Positions 44,745 to 55,771 of a stretch of 64,000 nt of DNA are shown here, one piece after another. Positions within the stretch are counted from its first letter, which is position 1. Each line of letters starts with the position of its first letter. Below the pieces are notes generated by a model. The model made no database searches and was not told the origin of the DNA. It saw only the letters and a program-made list of their open reading frames with translations. The translations under genes and the position numbers were made by a program. This stretch comes from Athripsodes cinereus (taxonomy: Eukaryota; Arthropoda; Insecta; Trichoptera; Leptoceridae): positions 4,588,001 to 4,652,000 of the forward strand of contig OX388306.1 in NCBI GenBank assembly GCA_947579605.1, written 5' to 3'.

Positions 44745-45617
44745 TATCGGGTGTTTTTTTTAGACTTGTGGTTTTCAATCTGGCAATACTTTTTTTGGAG
44801 TTGGTCTTCTTAAGAGCTGTTACTTGATTTATGCTCAGTGAATGGGCCCAAAACAAGATGGCCATCGATCCCGATTTTCACAAGAAAATTTTGTTCAGCG
44901 ATGAAACTCACTTATGGTTGAATGGGTGGGTTAGTAAACAAAATTGTCGCATTTGGAGTGCTGATAATCCACAAGCCATTGTTTGGACGCCGTCACATCC
45001 TCAAAAAGTCACTGTTTGGTGTGGTCTATGGGCAGAGGGAATCATTGGTCCATATTCCTTCAAAAATGAAGTCGGCCATAATGTTACAGACAATGGAGAA
45101 CGCTTTAGAGCCATGATTAATGATATTTTCGTGCCTGAATTGGAAGATGTTGATGTGGACGACCTTTGGTTTCAACAAGACGGCGCTACATGACATACAG
45201 CCAACGAAACAATTAATTTATTGAAGGAAACTTTTGGTAAGCGCATTAGCTCACGTCGTGGACCTGTGGCGCCGCCTCCAAGATCGTGCGATTTTACACC
45301 GCTGGACTATTTTTTGTGAGGTTATGTGAAGTAACTTGTCTACGCAGATAAACCCGAGACGATTGACGCCTTGGAAGAGAATATTCAGCGTGTTATTGCT
45401 GACACACGGCTCCAATTGCTGCAAAAGTGATCGAAAATTGGGGTTCTCGGCTGGACTTTATTCGAGCCAGCCACGGCGGACACTTGCCTGAAATCGTTTT
45501 TAAAACATAATGGCAAACTCTTATCTTTATAATAAAGCTAAATTCTTGGCCATAACATTCAATTATATACGTTTAATTTCTTCTTGAAAACCACAGGTCT
45601 AAAAAAAACACCCTTTA
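44745..45617 (+). mobile_element. DD41D-type mariner/Tc1 element, internally deleted
   Basis: The element is about 44747-45615. Inverted ends are GGGTGTTTTTTTTAGACTTG + TGGTTTTCAA and TTGAAAACCAC + AGGTCTAAAAAAAACACCC, with TA on both sides (44745-44746, 45616-45617). Full relatives are about 1.3 kb, so roughly the first third (the HTH part) is gone. Confidence 0.82.
44831..45507 (+). pseudogene. DD41D transposase, catalytic part only
   Basis: From MLSEWAQNKMAIDPDF: KILFSDETHLWLNGW (first Asp), WSADNPQAIVWTPSHPQK, VTVWCGLWAEGIIGPYSFKN and DLWFQQDGAT (second Asp). Then a TGA replaces the Cys of the usual CHTA, and PPRSCDFTPLDYFL holds the third Asp. Counting gives 41 residues between Asp two and Asp three. 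Further stops follow DYFL and GYVK, and a frameshift lies near 45430. The N-terminal DNA-binding region is missing, so it is inactive. Confidence 0.85.
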
Positions 45618-45889
45618 TTAACTCATTTTACCTAAAAAGTGGACATGTGTCTTCTGTGCTTTAAACCATCGACATAATACATACTCTAACTATCGTAAAA
45701 AATATTGTCCTCTACTCCTCTCCATACCAATAAAAAATAAAAGGTTGATGTTAGCTGGTATACTCCATCGCTGAAATGAAGATTTTAAGTGTCTTGTATT
45801 TAATTGTAATACAACAAAATATTTAGTAATTACACTGGTGACTTTGTTGATATGAAATTAATTAATTAAGAAATTAAATCGTACTTGGT

Positions 45890-46003
45890 TAAATTAATCA
45901 AATAATGAAGTCACTGGTGAATAACTTAATATTGTGTTTCATTTTCATTTCTTTTTAAAATGAATTTCCACCGAGAACCGTAGGGTGATAAACTAAACTG
46001 TAT
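45890..46003 (+). repeat. PLE-like tail piece
   Basis: GAAGTCACTGGTGAATAACT, TTGTGTTTCATTTTCATTTC and AATTTCCACCGAGAACCGTA + GGGTGATAAACTAAACT. Close to 38070-38172 and, more distantly, to the tails of the palindromes. Confidence 0.45.
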
Positions 46004-46039
46004 CTTACTTACTTTACTTTACTTTTCGTATGGCGAGTC

Positions 46040-46235
46040 TTGGGCAGTATTCTTCACCACTTGTGGTTGCGTCTCAGTCATGTTTCATAGTCTCAGGTCC
46101 AGCTGCTGCAGCCAGTTGGTAACATCCTCTCCCGCTCCGTGCAGGCTGGATGGGTCCCCTGGGAATCTGCGCAATGGGCACTCCTCGACGATGTGGCGAA
46201 TTGTCTGATAATCTGCGCCATAATCACACTAACTA
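46040..46235 (-). pseudogene. LINE C-terminal relic with CxxC...H...C motif
   Basis: Minus strand reads CDYGADYQTIRHIVEECPLR, RFPGDPSSLHGAGEDVTNWL, then QQLDLRL and TGA at 46085-46087. The 'CxxG..QT..HI..ECPL' form is the terminal motif of CR1/jockey-like LINE proteins; the expected first paired Cys is changed to Tyr. The upstream frame is lost past 46235. Confidence 0.7.
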
Positions 46236-46904
46236 ACTGTATCTTATAATTCTGATACATGATTTTCGAAATTGATATTCGAAAACTTATACAAAAGTAT
46301 TAGTCCAATTCTTTGCCATAGACCCTACAAAAAAATTACACCTATTAACAAACATAAATATTAGGTAGCAAACGATATTAATATATTTTCACATGGATTA
46401 AAAAAAATTAATTTATATCACGCAATTACTGGCGTAGGTGTTATAATAAAAATAGAAACCTGTATAAAATTTTCATGAGTGGTAATTTGAACTGACAATA
46501 TAATGTAGGAAGAAAATAGAGAACACGAATAGTTGAATACTAACGTAATAGATACGACTATTATTTTTATATGAAAAAGACTGTCACCTACACAAAGATG
46601 CTAAGATAGGACATTGTCAACATTCACTATTGTTGTGTTCATAAGTTCTATCAAAAGAATCCATTAGTATATATATTTGAGAGAGATTCATGTAAAGAGT
46701 ACTTTTCATGTATCTGTCTTTTATTATATAATAAGTAGAATCTTTCCTATCAAAAGCCATCTTGTTTCTTTGTATGTGTCTGTCTAATAAAAGCACGTGG
46801 CATATATTTTTCTCATAATTTTTTCCTTGAATAGTATTGTACATATACATAAAAAGAACATGTATGCAAGCTGTCTTTTTTTTAATAAAATATTATATAT
46901 TAAC
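46236..46904. other. AT-rich intron DNA
   Basis: Nothing recognised; the two ORFs here have no family signal. Confidence 0.5.
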
Positions 46905-47210
46905 AAGCCTCTGTATGGAGCATTCTGCTATATGGTTGCGAAACGTGGACTATCAGCAAGAGTGAAAGCAGACGGCTTGCGGCCTTTGAGATGTGGTGCT
47001 ACAGACGCATGCTGAAGATCCATTGGTCGGAACACGTCGAAAACGAAGAGATGTTAAATAGGGTAGGCGAAAGGAGGCAACTCCTTAAAAGAATCAGCCA
47101 ACAACGAGCTAACTGGATTGGCCACAACATCAGGCACCCAGGTCTGCTTATCCTCATCGAGGAGGGCAAGACAGAAGGCAGAAATGGTAGAGGCCGACCA
47201 AGAGACACTA
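46905..47210 (+). pseudogene. LINE-B internal fragment
   Basis: Frame from 46991: MWCYRRMLKIHWSEHVENEE, RQLLKRISQQRANWIGHNIR, HPGLLILIEEGKTEG and RGRPRD. It is preceded in another frame by the LLYGCETW region (a frameshift at about 46985). Homology stops abruptly after CGACCAAGAGAC, so the 3' end is lacking. It may be a rearranged copy. Confidence 0.75.
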
Positions 47211-48655
47211 CGTCTCACGATGGCATTCATTCCAATATTTCTTCGGAGAATGCTCCGAATTGTCGCCGAAAGATTTAAGATTTTTGCTTGATGATTGATG
47301 ATTGACGTTAGCATCCAGCTGTGTGGACACCGCCGAAGTCGACGCGATTTAAATAACCAAGTAACGGAAATTTGGAATTTGGAAGATTTTCCAAAGCATT
47401 GTGGAATACTCAAAACATCAAAAAGAAGATGAATAGTTTTTAAAAAGAGATCTATAGTTATCATTTTTTGTAAGCTAAAACCATAGAAACTCAGATCACA
47501 TGCTAAAAGTTTGATCACATGTCTTACAGAATAAAATAGAATCGTTCCTTGATAATTTTCATGTTGCTATTTATATAAAAAAAAACATAAATTATTTAAA
47601 TTAAAGGGATAAGTTTACTTTAATACAAGAGTGCTGATAATATTCTCTGTATTAACGTGAGAATAATAGTACCTATGTACGTATTATACCTTTATGATAA
47701 TACGTCAAAAGGTTCGTAATTTTCTGAATCACCGACCCGTTATGAATCAATTACATAATTTATTTTCTACTACTACTAACACTTTTAGCTGTTCTTTGTT
47801 ATGGAAAATTGAACCTTTCCTCTTATTCACCTTTAAAAGAAGAACAGTATAACAACTCCAAACGGATAGAAATGTGGGTAGATATATTATTATTTACTTG
47901 TTTGAAAAATTTCACATATCAGTAGACCACTAAAAATATTTAAAAAATAAAAATGGAATAAGTAAATGTTTTTCCATTTCACTTGTGTAAAGTAATTACC
48001 AATGTTATGTCATGTTATCAATTGCCAGTAAAGAATAAATTAATTAATAAATATTTCCATATATAGAATATTCATATTTATTAAATGCGTTCCCATAAAA
48101 TAAAAGACTCAATATTTGTTCATCTGTCATTTTAATTAAAATCAGCTGTTTACATGGCAGGCATTTTGTATTTCGACCATAAATTTTAATTCCTAAGACC
48201 AGCCGAGGATAAGAAGCAAAATATTTTCCAAATATTTACCAAGAAACTAAAATTACTTTTTGTCTTCAATCTTTGTATTACTTTGTCTTGTTGGTTTTCG
48301 AAAACTTTAATTGCTCTTTTCAACAGCAAAAACCTTTTGCATTTATTCATGGCAAAGTTTTTCAAGAAGTAAAAAAATATTCTTATGAATTCCCGTATAA
48401 TACTTGTATTTATACCCGTTAGCATCCGAGAATTGTTATCCTGACGGAAACAACATTACAAAAATAAAATTTAAAGATCATTTTACATATAACATATATT
48501 ATAACATTGTATATATTCAAAGGAAAGATTAGTAACGCAACCAAGCGTTATTGTTTTCTTTTATTGTAAGGGTCCTTTTAAGTTTTCGTCGTGTATATAG
48601 GATGTGTAATGATCGGTTTAAGTAAAATAAGAATAGTCTCATCTTAATGCTAATA
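47211..48655. other. AT-rich DNA; GC-richer start of unknown origin
   Basis: 47211-47350 is GC-richer (CACGATGGCATTCATTCCAA, TCTTCGGAGAATGCTCCGAA). The latter contains a perfect small hairpin TTCGGAGAATGCTCCGAA. Its source is not recognised. The rest is AT-rich with no feature. Confidence 0.4.
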
Positions 48656-48659
48656 GTAG

Positions 48660-48865
48660 CATCTTAATGTTGAGAATGTGAAACAGTATAATAATATTAT
48701 AATAAATTTTAGAACATGCAGACCGGCCTCTACGTGCCAAAAAAGTCATTCGGAATGGATGGCATGCTCAATCAATGGCATGTTCAATCGTGTTGATTAT
48801 CTTAAACGTGAGACTTTACGAACACTTAAATTTTTCAGGATACCCGAAATCTTACACAAAAAAAT
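48660..48865 (-). repeat. REP1 dispersed repeat, reverse copy
   Basis: ACATGCAGACCGGCCTCTAC, CATTCGGAATGGATGGCATG, ATTATCTTAAACGTGAGACT and TTTTTCAGGATACCCGAAAT match REP1 in reverse, with a short local duplication (GGCATGCTCAATCAAT / GGCATGTTCAATC). Confidence 0.55.
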
Positions 48866-50885
48866 TTGAGACCTTTTATCTACCATGGATTTCACTGTTA
48901 TTCCATATTATGTAACTGTAATGATGCAGTTTTGTTCAATAATACTAGGAGGCTTATTATCACTCTCTGCTCTACATATTTTGAGATATATTTGCATCAT
49001 AGCATGTATCCGCGGCTGAACGCGTGTCCGAGAAGTAGAAAAGACTTCTTGCCTCGCGGGACACATATTATCAGCATTTGGTTTAATGAACGCTGACGTC
49101 AAGGGAAATTGAAATGACAGACAAAACAGAATTCAATAAATAAAAGATTAATTGTTAAAAATAGGTTATTAAAATAGACTTCATAATTATACATAGAATA
49201 AACCAACAAGAACAGAGGACATTTACAAAGAACAAACATATAAATGGACTCAAATGACACAAAGTAAGAACGCGTCCATGATTTATTATCCGTCTGAAAA
49301 GTTTAGTTCATTAACCCTTTTTAAGTTTTACCTGGAGGAATAGATGATAATATTTTGTTGTGCATTGCGTGTTGATAATACAAGTCAAAGTTACAGTCTC
49401 AAATGAAGCTCTTTTTAGTAAAAATACGTTCTTTAAATTCCCAAAAATAATTTTGTAGTTTTTTCTTGGAATAACTTTATCCCTTTTTGTTCTATTTATA
49501 ACATTAAGATTATCCCCCTTAAATGACTAAAACAGCTTACAAGGGTTGTTTTTTCATATTTTAAAATAGTTACAAAACGTCAAGGGCCACAAAATCCAAA
49601 TGTTAGAACCATAATTGTTCTACCCTGTTGAAACAACAACCATTTTGTTCCACACCAAAGCACAAGTGCAGAAAAATATTTGAACAAAAGAATAATTTGA
49701 TGTGTTAACTTTTATTAATTTTATTCTTCGCTGTAGGTACCTACATTGGTTATCTCCCGCTGCGGTATCATGTTTGATATTGCATGCAGCTCGTTCACTG
49801 GTGTCCCCTGTAGTGGAAGATATGTACCACAATACTAAAGATAGTTGGACAATTTATGTTTTATATTTATATGCGGATTCTGATTGCATAGTCTTCATCT
49901 CCTTGATGCTTGTTCGGGCGCGCATGCGCACCCGCATAGTTTACTCTGCATGTTTTTTTTTGTGCAAACTAATTAAGTGTTTTTTTTATTGTTTTTATTC
50001 CAACTTTTATTACAATTGACAATATTACAATAAACTTTGTGGGTTTATTGTAATATAGGAAATTGTGAAATTATATGTTCAACTTGAATAAGATAATGTT
50101 TCGTTTAAATTTTGTGATTTGTAAATTATTTCTGTCAAATGTTTAATATTTCAAAAAAATCTTAATTATTAATCTTAATCTTAATTATTACATATTCTTA
50201 TAAATTCTATTGTAGTGTAATTTTAAGCTTCTCATTTTCACGGGGTTTGTTTTGATTTTTGCATTTGATATGGGTGGGGTGAGTTTGTGTTATAACTGTT
50301 TACTTGCAACTTTACTTGTTCGTCATACGCTTCGGTAATTTGCGGGACCTTGATTGGTTTGTTTTCTGGAAAAATATGACTGTTAATATTTGTTAATTTA
50401 AACTGTTTGTGTCCTTTAAGAGGAATAAAATAAAAAAATAAAAAAAATAAATATTAAAAAAAATATATTTTAGGTTTATATGACATTGAAAAAAATATTA
50501 AAATGTGGTCACTCAGTTCATATTAAATCAATTGTTTCATTCCAATTTTCGTACTAATCTATGTACTGTGGCCAAAAAAATGAAAACAAAGATTTTTCGC
50601 TGCGTGGGTGAAAAATCACAATAGACGTTATTTTTTATACTTTTTATGTAATATTAGGCTTGACTACTCAAGATATAAAACTTTTATGAGAAACAGTATA
50701 ACATAGTTGTTGTGCTTTCTAGTTAAAGCATCGTAGCATATTTTCTATATTATAAATATTTTAACTCGTTCATAAAGATGTATATTTTTGTTTGTTTCGT
50801 TTAGAGGCAATTTTATCAGAATAATAGTAGTATGAAATATATTTCATTTTAAACCCAAATACTTACATCTTGAAATATTTCTTTT
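48866..50885. other. AT-rich intron DNA, no gene
   Basis: ORFs at 48866-49102 and 49620-50019 show no domain. A GC-richer patch (GTTCGGGCGCGCATGCGCAC, near 49912) is isolated. 50005-50060 contains an inverted GACAATATTACAATAAAC / GTTTATTGTAATAT pair (small hairpin). Confidence 0.45.
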
Positions 50886-50887
50886 CA

Positions 50888-50985
50888 TTTTACTACTACT
50901 ATACCATCACGGAATACATACATAGATTAAGTGGGGTAGCCAGCAGACTGACTACGTGTGGATATAAATTAACATGATAAATTGG
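50888..50985 (-). repeat. REP1 fragment (outer end)
   Basis: TACTACTACTATACCATCAC and AAGTGGGGTAGCCAGCAGAC + TGACTACGTG. Same wording as 30785-30850. Confidence 0.5.
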
Positions 50986-51126
50986 AAAAAAACACCAATC
51001 ACTTGAAAGATAAAAACTCGTTTTATACCTTATGAAGTGAGTTTTAAGCCTGCAGATTAGCTTCATGTAATTAACACACAAACTTTGCTCTCTGTGCGAA
51101 CAAAATTATTAGACATTCAGCATAGG

Positions 51127-51917
51127 TAACAAACCTCTGCTCACAGACTCCGAGATGGAGCTGAACGAAGCTATAGGGAAAATGGAAAGTATACTGTTGT
51201 CAAAGTACAACATGAAAATAAATAAAGAAAAAACAAAATGTATGGTCGTAGGAAGAGAGGAAGCGACTGCGAACATTGCCTTAAATGGAGTGAGCATCAA
51301 ACAAGTAAGAGAATTCGTGTACTTGGGCAGCAGAACAAACCAGGATGGACGCTCCAAATCGGAAATTGTGAGCAGAATAAACCAGGCAAGGATTGCCTTT
51401 AACAAAAAATCGAAGATATTGGAATCCCCAAATATTGATTTAAGCGTAAGGAAGAACCTTACTAAAGCCTTTGTATGGAGCATTCTGCTTTATGGCTGTG
51501 AGACGTGGACCATCAGCAAGAGTGAAAGCGGACGGTTGGCGGCCTTTGAGATGTGGTGCTACAGACGCATGCTGAAGATCCATTGGTCGGAACACGTCGA
51601 AAACGAAGAAGTATTAACCAGGGTAGACGAAAAAAGGCAGCTTCTTAAGAGAATCGGCCAACAACGAGCTAACTGGATTGGCCACAACAAAAGGCACCCA
51701 GGACTACTCACCGCCATCGCGGAGGGCAAGAACGAGAGGACAAATGGCAGAGGCCAACCAAGAGACGCGTATATGGACCAACTGAAGAGGGACATGAACT
51801 GTGGCTCATACGTAGAGCTGAAAAGACTGGCTGAGAATAGAGACGAATGGAGAAGAAAAACCAAACTCGTTGCAGACCAATCCAATGGAGTGTAACTCAT
51901 TATATATAACAAACCTC
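51127..51917 (+). mobile_element. LINE-B, 5'-truncated copy with 11-bp target duplications
   Basis: The insert is 51138-51906, flanked by exact TAACAAACCTC at 51127-51137 and 51907-51917. The 3' end is TGTAACTCATTATATA. The clean duplication proves a target-primed insertion that stopped inside the RT domain. Confidence 0.92.
51140..51895 (+). pseudogene. LINE-B reverse transcriptase, C-terminal part
   Basis: Open throughout: LTDSEMELNEAIGKMES, KINKEKTKCMVVGREEATAN, FVYLGSRTNQDGRSKSE, VWSILLYGCETWTISKSESG, FEMWCYRRMLKIHWSEHVEN and a C-terminal KRLAENRDEWRRKTKLVADQ + SNGV. The YADD motif lies just upstream of the truncation point, so the catalytic centre is missing. Close in sequence to 40512-41460 (opposite strand), so the family was recently active. 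Confidence 0.88.
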
Positions 51918-51969
51918 ATCACTGAATTCAAGATCATTAAAAAAAAAATTTTTCGAATATGGAAGCCTA

Positions 51970-52165
51970 TTCTTTACGGGTGACTCCACGGGGTTATAAT
52001 GCCAATTGGTTTTCTACTCTTTAATATGCAGGAAATAAAACATATTTTTGAGGTTTGCTCCCCATCCAGAATATCTCGACTTTTATTGGCATGTAGAAGA
52101 TGACTTGTATTTTTATTACGTCCAATAAATTCCCTGGCTTCTCCATTTGAAGGTAGTCATAAAAA
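51970..52165 (+). repeat. REP1 dispersed repeat, copy
   Basis: TGAGGTTTGCTCCCCATCCA, GAATATCTCGACTTTTATTG, GCATGTAGAAGATGACTTGT and TTCTCCATTTGAAGG. Confidence 0.55.
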
Positions 52166-53270
52166 GATAGAGATGAAGACACTTCTCTATATTTGAGTAT
52201 GTGTAAACTTACGACACTTTTTTACAACCATTGTTTTCTGAATGTCGCTGTGCTTAAAAACTGGTATAAAGCTACATAATATGTTACAGTAATAATGTAT
52301 GAACATGTTATTAGCAGTAAATTCTCAATATTAGATAAAAGCTAAAATTCACGTGTTTTTATGCTATACGGCCATATATTTTTCAACAAACTGCCTTCTG
52401 AAAAATGAAAATACCAAGGTGATAGGTTTATTGTTTATTGCAACGGACTTAAAAAATGTTTTAGGAGAAAAAGTCAAGTATGTAATAAGGAAATATTATT
52501 TTGAGAAAGTAACATGTGAACGTGTAGTTTATGTTCCTACCTTAATTCTTCCTACTGACATAATATGTTTCTTAAAATATTAGGGTGAATGAGTAGCATA
52601 TTCTTTCATTTATGTTTATTCATTCAATACATCCGCGCCTTTGGATGAATTATCAGAAAACCTGTTCCAAAATGAATCACGATAATAATATTGACATTGA
52701 CGTGAAGCTGTTTTGGGCCTTTTACACTCAAAATAGCTTTGATGAAATGAAATTCCTTAATCAGTTTATAATTTTTTTTTGTTTTCTTTTATTTTCTTTT
52801 CTTGTCTATGATCATTGTGAAGTGTTTGATATTATGGTGAAGTAACGAACTATTGAAAATTGTTTGTGATTGTTATAGAATAGCAAATTATTTGTAATTA
52901 TTTGACGATTCCAAGTGCTAAATATATGGCCTACGGATGATATGAAAAATAAAAAAAAAATAAAAAAAATTAGTATGCTTTTGCACTTCATAACATGAAG
53001 AAGCTAATGATTTTTTCTTAATTATATAACGTAGTATTGCACATAATTTAAAGAACACCTCTAAAATACGTTATAAATAGTCAAAATCCTTCTAGCATTA
53101 TAGCGCCAATATGTTTGATCGCAAAATTTGTAAGGTTGGATTATCAATTTTTCCTTTGGAAACCAAGTATTCATATTTTTTTTATTTTATTTATTCTGTA
53201 ATGATCAAACAGTTGAAACAATAAGTAGTACAAACATTATAAACAACAATGAGCAAACAAATTAAGATTA
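52166..53270. other. AT-rich intron DNA
   Basis: ORFs at 52353-52583 and 52612-52845 lack domain signals. Nothing else. Confidence 0.5.
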
Positions 53271-53274
53271 CTTT

Positions 53275-53500
53275 CTCACCATCTTATAAACATAAATTTG
53301 AGACTTAAAATGCTAAAACACATAAAAATTTTAAAAAATGTGAATATGTAAAAAATGTTTAAAATATAAAAGTGTAAAAAAATGAAAATTAATGTAAAAA
53401 ATAATCACAATGTTAAAAAATGTATAAAATGTGAAAAAAGTAAATAAATGTTAAAATATTAAAAATATAAAAACACATAAAAATACACACACCCACCCAT
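53275..53500. repeat. Low-complexity AAAATGT-type repeat
   Basis: Imperfect short units such as TAAAAAATGT, TATAAAAGTG, TGTAAAAAATAATC. They produce a long spurious ORF on the minus strand. Confidence 0.7.
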
Positions 53501-54303
53501 AATATAATATAAGTTGAGGCATAGGTCCTGTAATAATGAATATCGTAAACTAATGAAAAAATAAACTTTTCGATCGTAGACCTAGCACAGAAAGTAGAAG
53601 GGTAAATGGACTCACAGACAAGATAAAAAATAATTATAAAAATATTATATTTTTTTATAATTATTATTATATTTTTTATGCCTAATCCCAGTTTTTGTTT
53701 CATGCAGAACAATTGTATAATAATAATCCGTGTAGCTCGTTCAGTGATCTCACATGATTGTACTATTTTCATAGGACATCATGGGAGAAACAAATCGAAT
53801 AATGTTGAGGTTAAACATTTTGTAAATAAATTTATTAATATTCTCTGTTATAAAATACCTTCCTATAATTTTATTTTTATTAAAGTATCAAATGTTTTTT
53901 GCTTATTATATATTTACCTACTCAAAGGTAAGGAGCTGGGCCTCTCTTTAATATGCGTGCGCCCACAAACATGCAAAGAGATATGAACTATGCAATCAGC
54001 ATCCAAAGAAAAATTAAAAAACAATAATTGTCTAACTACAAGTTTTTATATTATAATAAGTTAGTGAAATACTGTCAAAAGTCAACAAAACAATGTGGGT
54101 CTATGATAAGTATATTTTTTTTTAAATTACCTAGCATAAAATTTGTATCAGCAAACTACTTCTTTCATTTTAGAAACAGATTTCATACATTGATACAGCA
54201 ATCCTGAGAAAGAAATTGAAATTCTTTCAACCTTAACTCATTATTTTTCAAGATGTTTTTCAAGACTTAATAATATTCGATCATAGTTAAAATAAATCAT
54301 TCT
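53501..54303. other. AT-rich intron DNA
   Basis: No motif recognised. Confidence 0.5.
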
Positions 54304-54551
54304 ATGTACAGTAGGGTGTCCCTTATTTTTCAAAATTTTAATTTTACAACGCATAGGCTCTTATTTTGTTCATTTGGTCCTAAAACACTCAAAAACCAAT
54401 TTTTATCTTATTCGGAACAGTGCAACCCGTGCCGACTTGCACGGAAACATCTTCATACAAGTTACTTCCCAGGGGCGGTGAGTGCCCACTGTTCTTGTCA
54501 CTCAGGCTCGGTTTTTCTGGTAATTACCGCGGATTTTTTTATATTTCAAAG

Positions 54552-54625
54552 ATGTCAGTAGAACTAAGAAGTAATATAAAAAGTATTTTCTTGGTTGGTG
54601 AAGTTAATCAATAGATGACAGGTGC
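54552..54625 (+). pseudogene. 5' end of the decayed hAT-like element gene
   Basis: MSVELRSNIKSIFLVGEVNQ, then a TAG and MTGA, cut by the LTR element. The KSIFLVGEV wording and the sequel at 61244-62640 belong to one broken gene. The first exon or upstream part may be missing. Confidence 0.55.
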
Positions 54626-55749
54626 TGTGACAGATTAATTCACATTAAAATTGTTAAGAATATGAATTTTGAATGTTTGCAACATTGCGGAAAGGAAGTG
54701 TGGATAATAAAATTTTGTTCACCCACAAGTCGCCTATGAAATTTGCAACAATGTCATTCTTCAGCGGAATTAGATAGAGAAACGCACGTACCTTCGTATT
54801 CTCTCACGACAACTCGACATGTATAAATCAAATTAGTTTTGTGTAATATAAAAAAAAAGTTTATGTTAATTCATAATGAATGTTAAAGATATTCATTCGA
54901 TTTTTATATATAATGTTATAACAGTGAATTAGTGATTAATCCGCCATTAAGGTAGGTAAAACGTTGTCGAATTATTTAATTAGTCAATTGTATAATTGAA
55001 TGAGGAATGGAATATTCTTTTAATTCTGAATTTCTATTTTGATCAGATGCGGTCCTAGCTACGAGTTCCTAGTTCCGAGCTCATAATTCCGAGTTCCTAG
55101 TTACGAGTTCATAATTCCGAGTTCTTATTTCATAGTTTCTGGTTTCCACTTAGAATAAAATTCTAAGTCGGATACAAGACATGGACTCGTGATAAATTGT
55201 GGAATCACATTAATTACATATGTATTGAACTGCATGAAGCTGTACTATGTTGGAAGAAATGTTGAGATCGATACTGTTTATTCTGTGTGGATGAAGAAGT
55301 CTTGAGTTATGTCTGGGAGGAGTAAGAGAGACTACAATTAAAGATAAACATGGGATGGATGTCTGGAAGGGGTACCCACAGAAGGAATTTGATCAGGTCG
55401 TAATGTAGATTTTAAAGTTTTTAATTATGTTGTATTCATACCATGTTCCAATGTAGTTGGGTAATTTTAATTTATTCATACATTTTTTTGTATGTGATGC
55501 ACAACTGATTTGTCTCTTAATTATATATATATATATCTTATATTTAATTATCAATAAATTGTATTAAAATATTCATAATATAAAGTCCAGAATAATCCAT
55601 ATAGAGTGTTTCGTAGAATATAATTTTTGCATTTTTATGAAGGAATTTCAACCCATGCTCTGGGATAAATATGTAAACTAAGATTCTGTATGGAAGATTC
55701 GTACTAATTTTATTTAATCTTTTCTCATGCTCTACCGAATAACGCCACA
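54626..55749 (+). repeat. 5' LTR of the 6.6-kb element
   Basis: 1124 bp, TG...CA ends. It contains an imperfect tandem block (55056-55133) of GAGTTCCTAGTTCCGAGCTC-type units of about 29 bp, and an (AT)n stretch near 55523. Same as 60116-61239. Confidence 0.9.
55056..55133. repeat. ~29-bp tandem repeat in the LTR (also at 60546-60623)
   Basis: Units of ACGAGTTCCTAGTTCCGAG + CTCATAATTCC, about 2.6 copies. Present in both LTRs. Confidence 0.75.
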
Positions 55750-55752
55750 TTA

Positions 55753-55771
55753 ATTTGCGCCCACGTGAGGC
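55753..55771 (+). other. Probable tRNA primer-binding site, degenerate
   Basis: TTTGCGCCCACGTGAGGC lies four bases after the LTR end. It resembles the lysine-tRNA-type site beginning TGGCGCCCA but lacks the exact TGG. Assignment is by resemblance and position. Confidence 0.5.

Larger units (their letters stand above)
44252..45675. mobile_element. MITE with 30-bp TIRs and ACATGT subterminal motifs, hosting a mariner
   Basis: The element is 44256-45671. Ends are CGATGGTTTAAAGCACAGAA + GACACATGTCCAC and GTGGACATGTGTCTTC + TGTGCTTTAAACCATCG. A 4-bp ACAT (44252-44255 and 45672-45675) may be the target duplication. Without the mariner it is about 0.55 kb. Motifs of the GACACATGTCC type recur near 44278, 44473, 44545, 44567, 44608, 44640 and 45643. 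No transposase of its own; superfamily uncertain. Confidence 0.75.
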
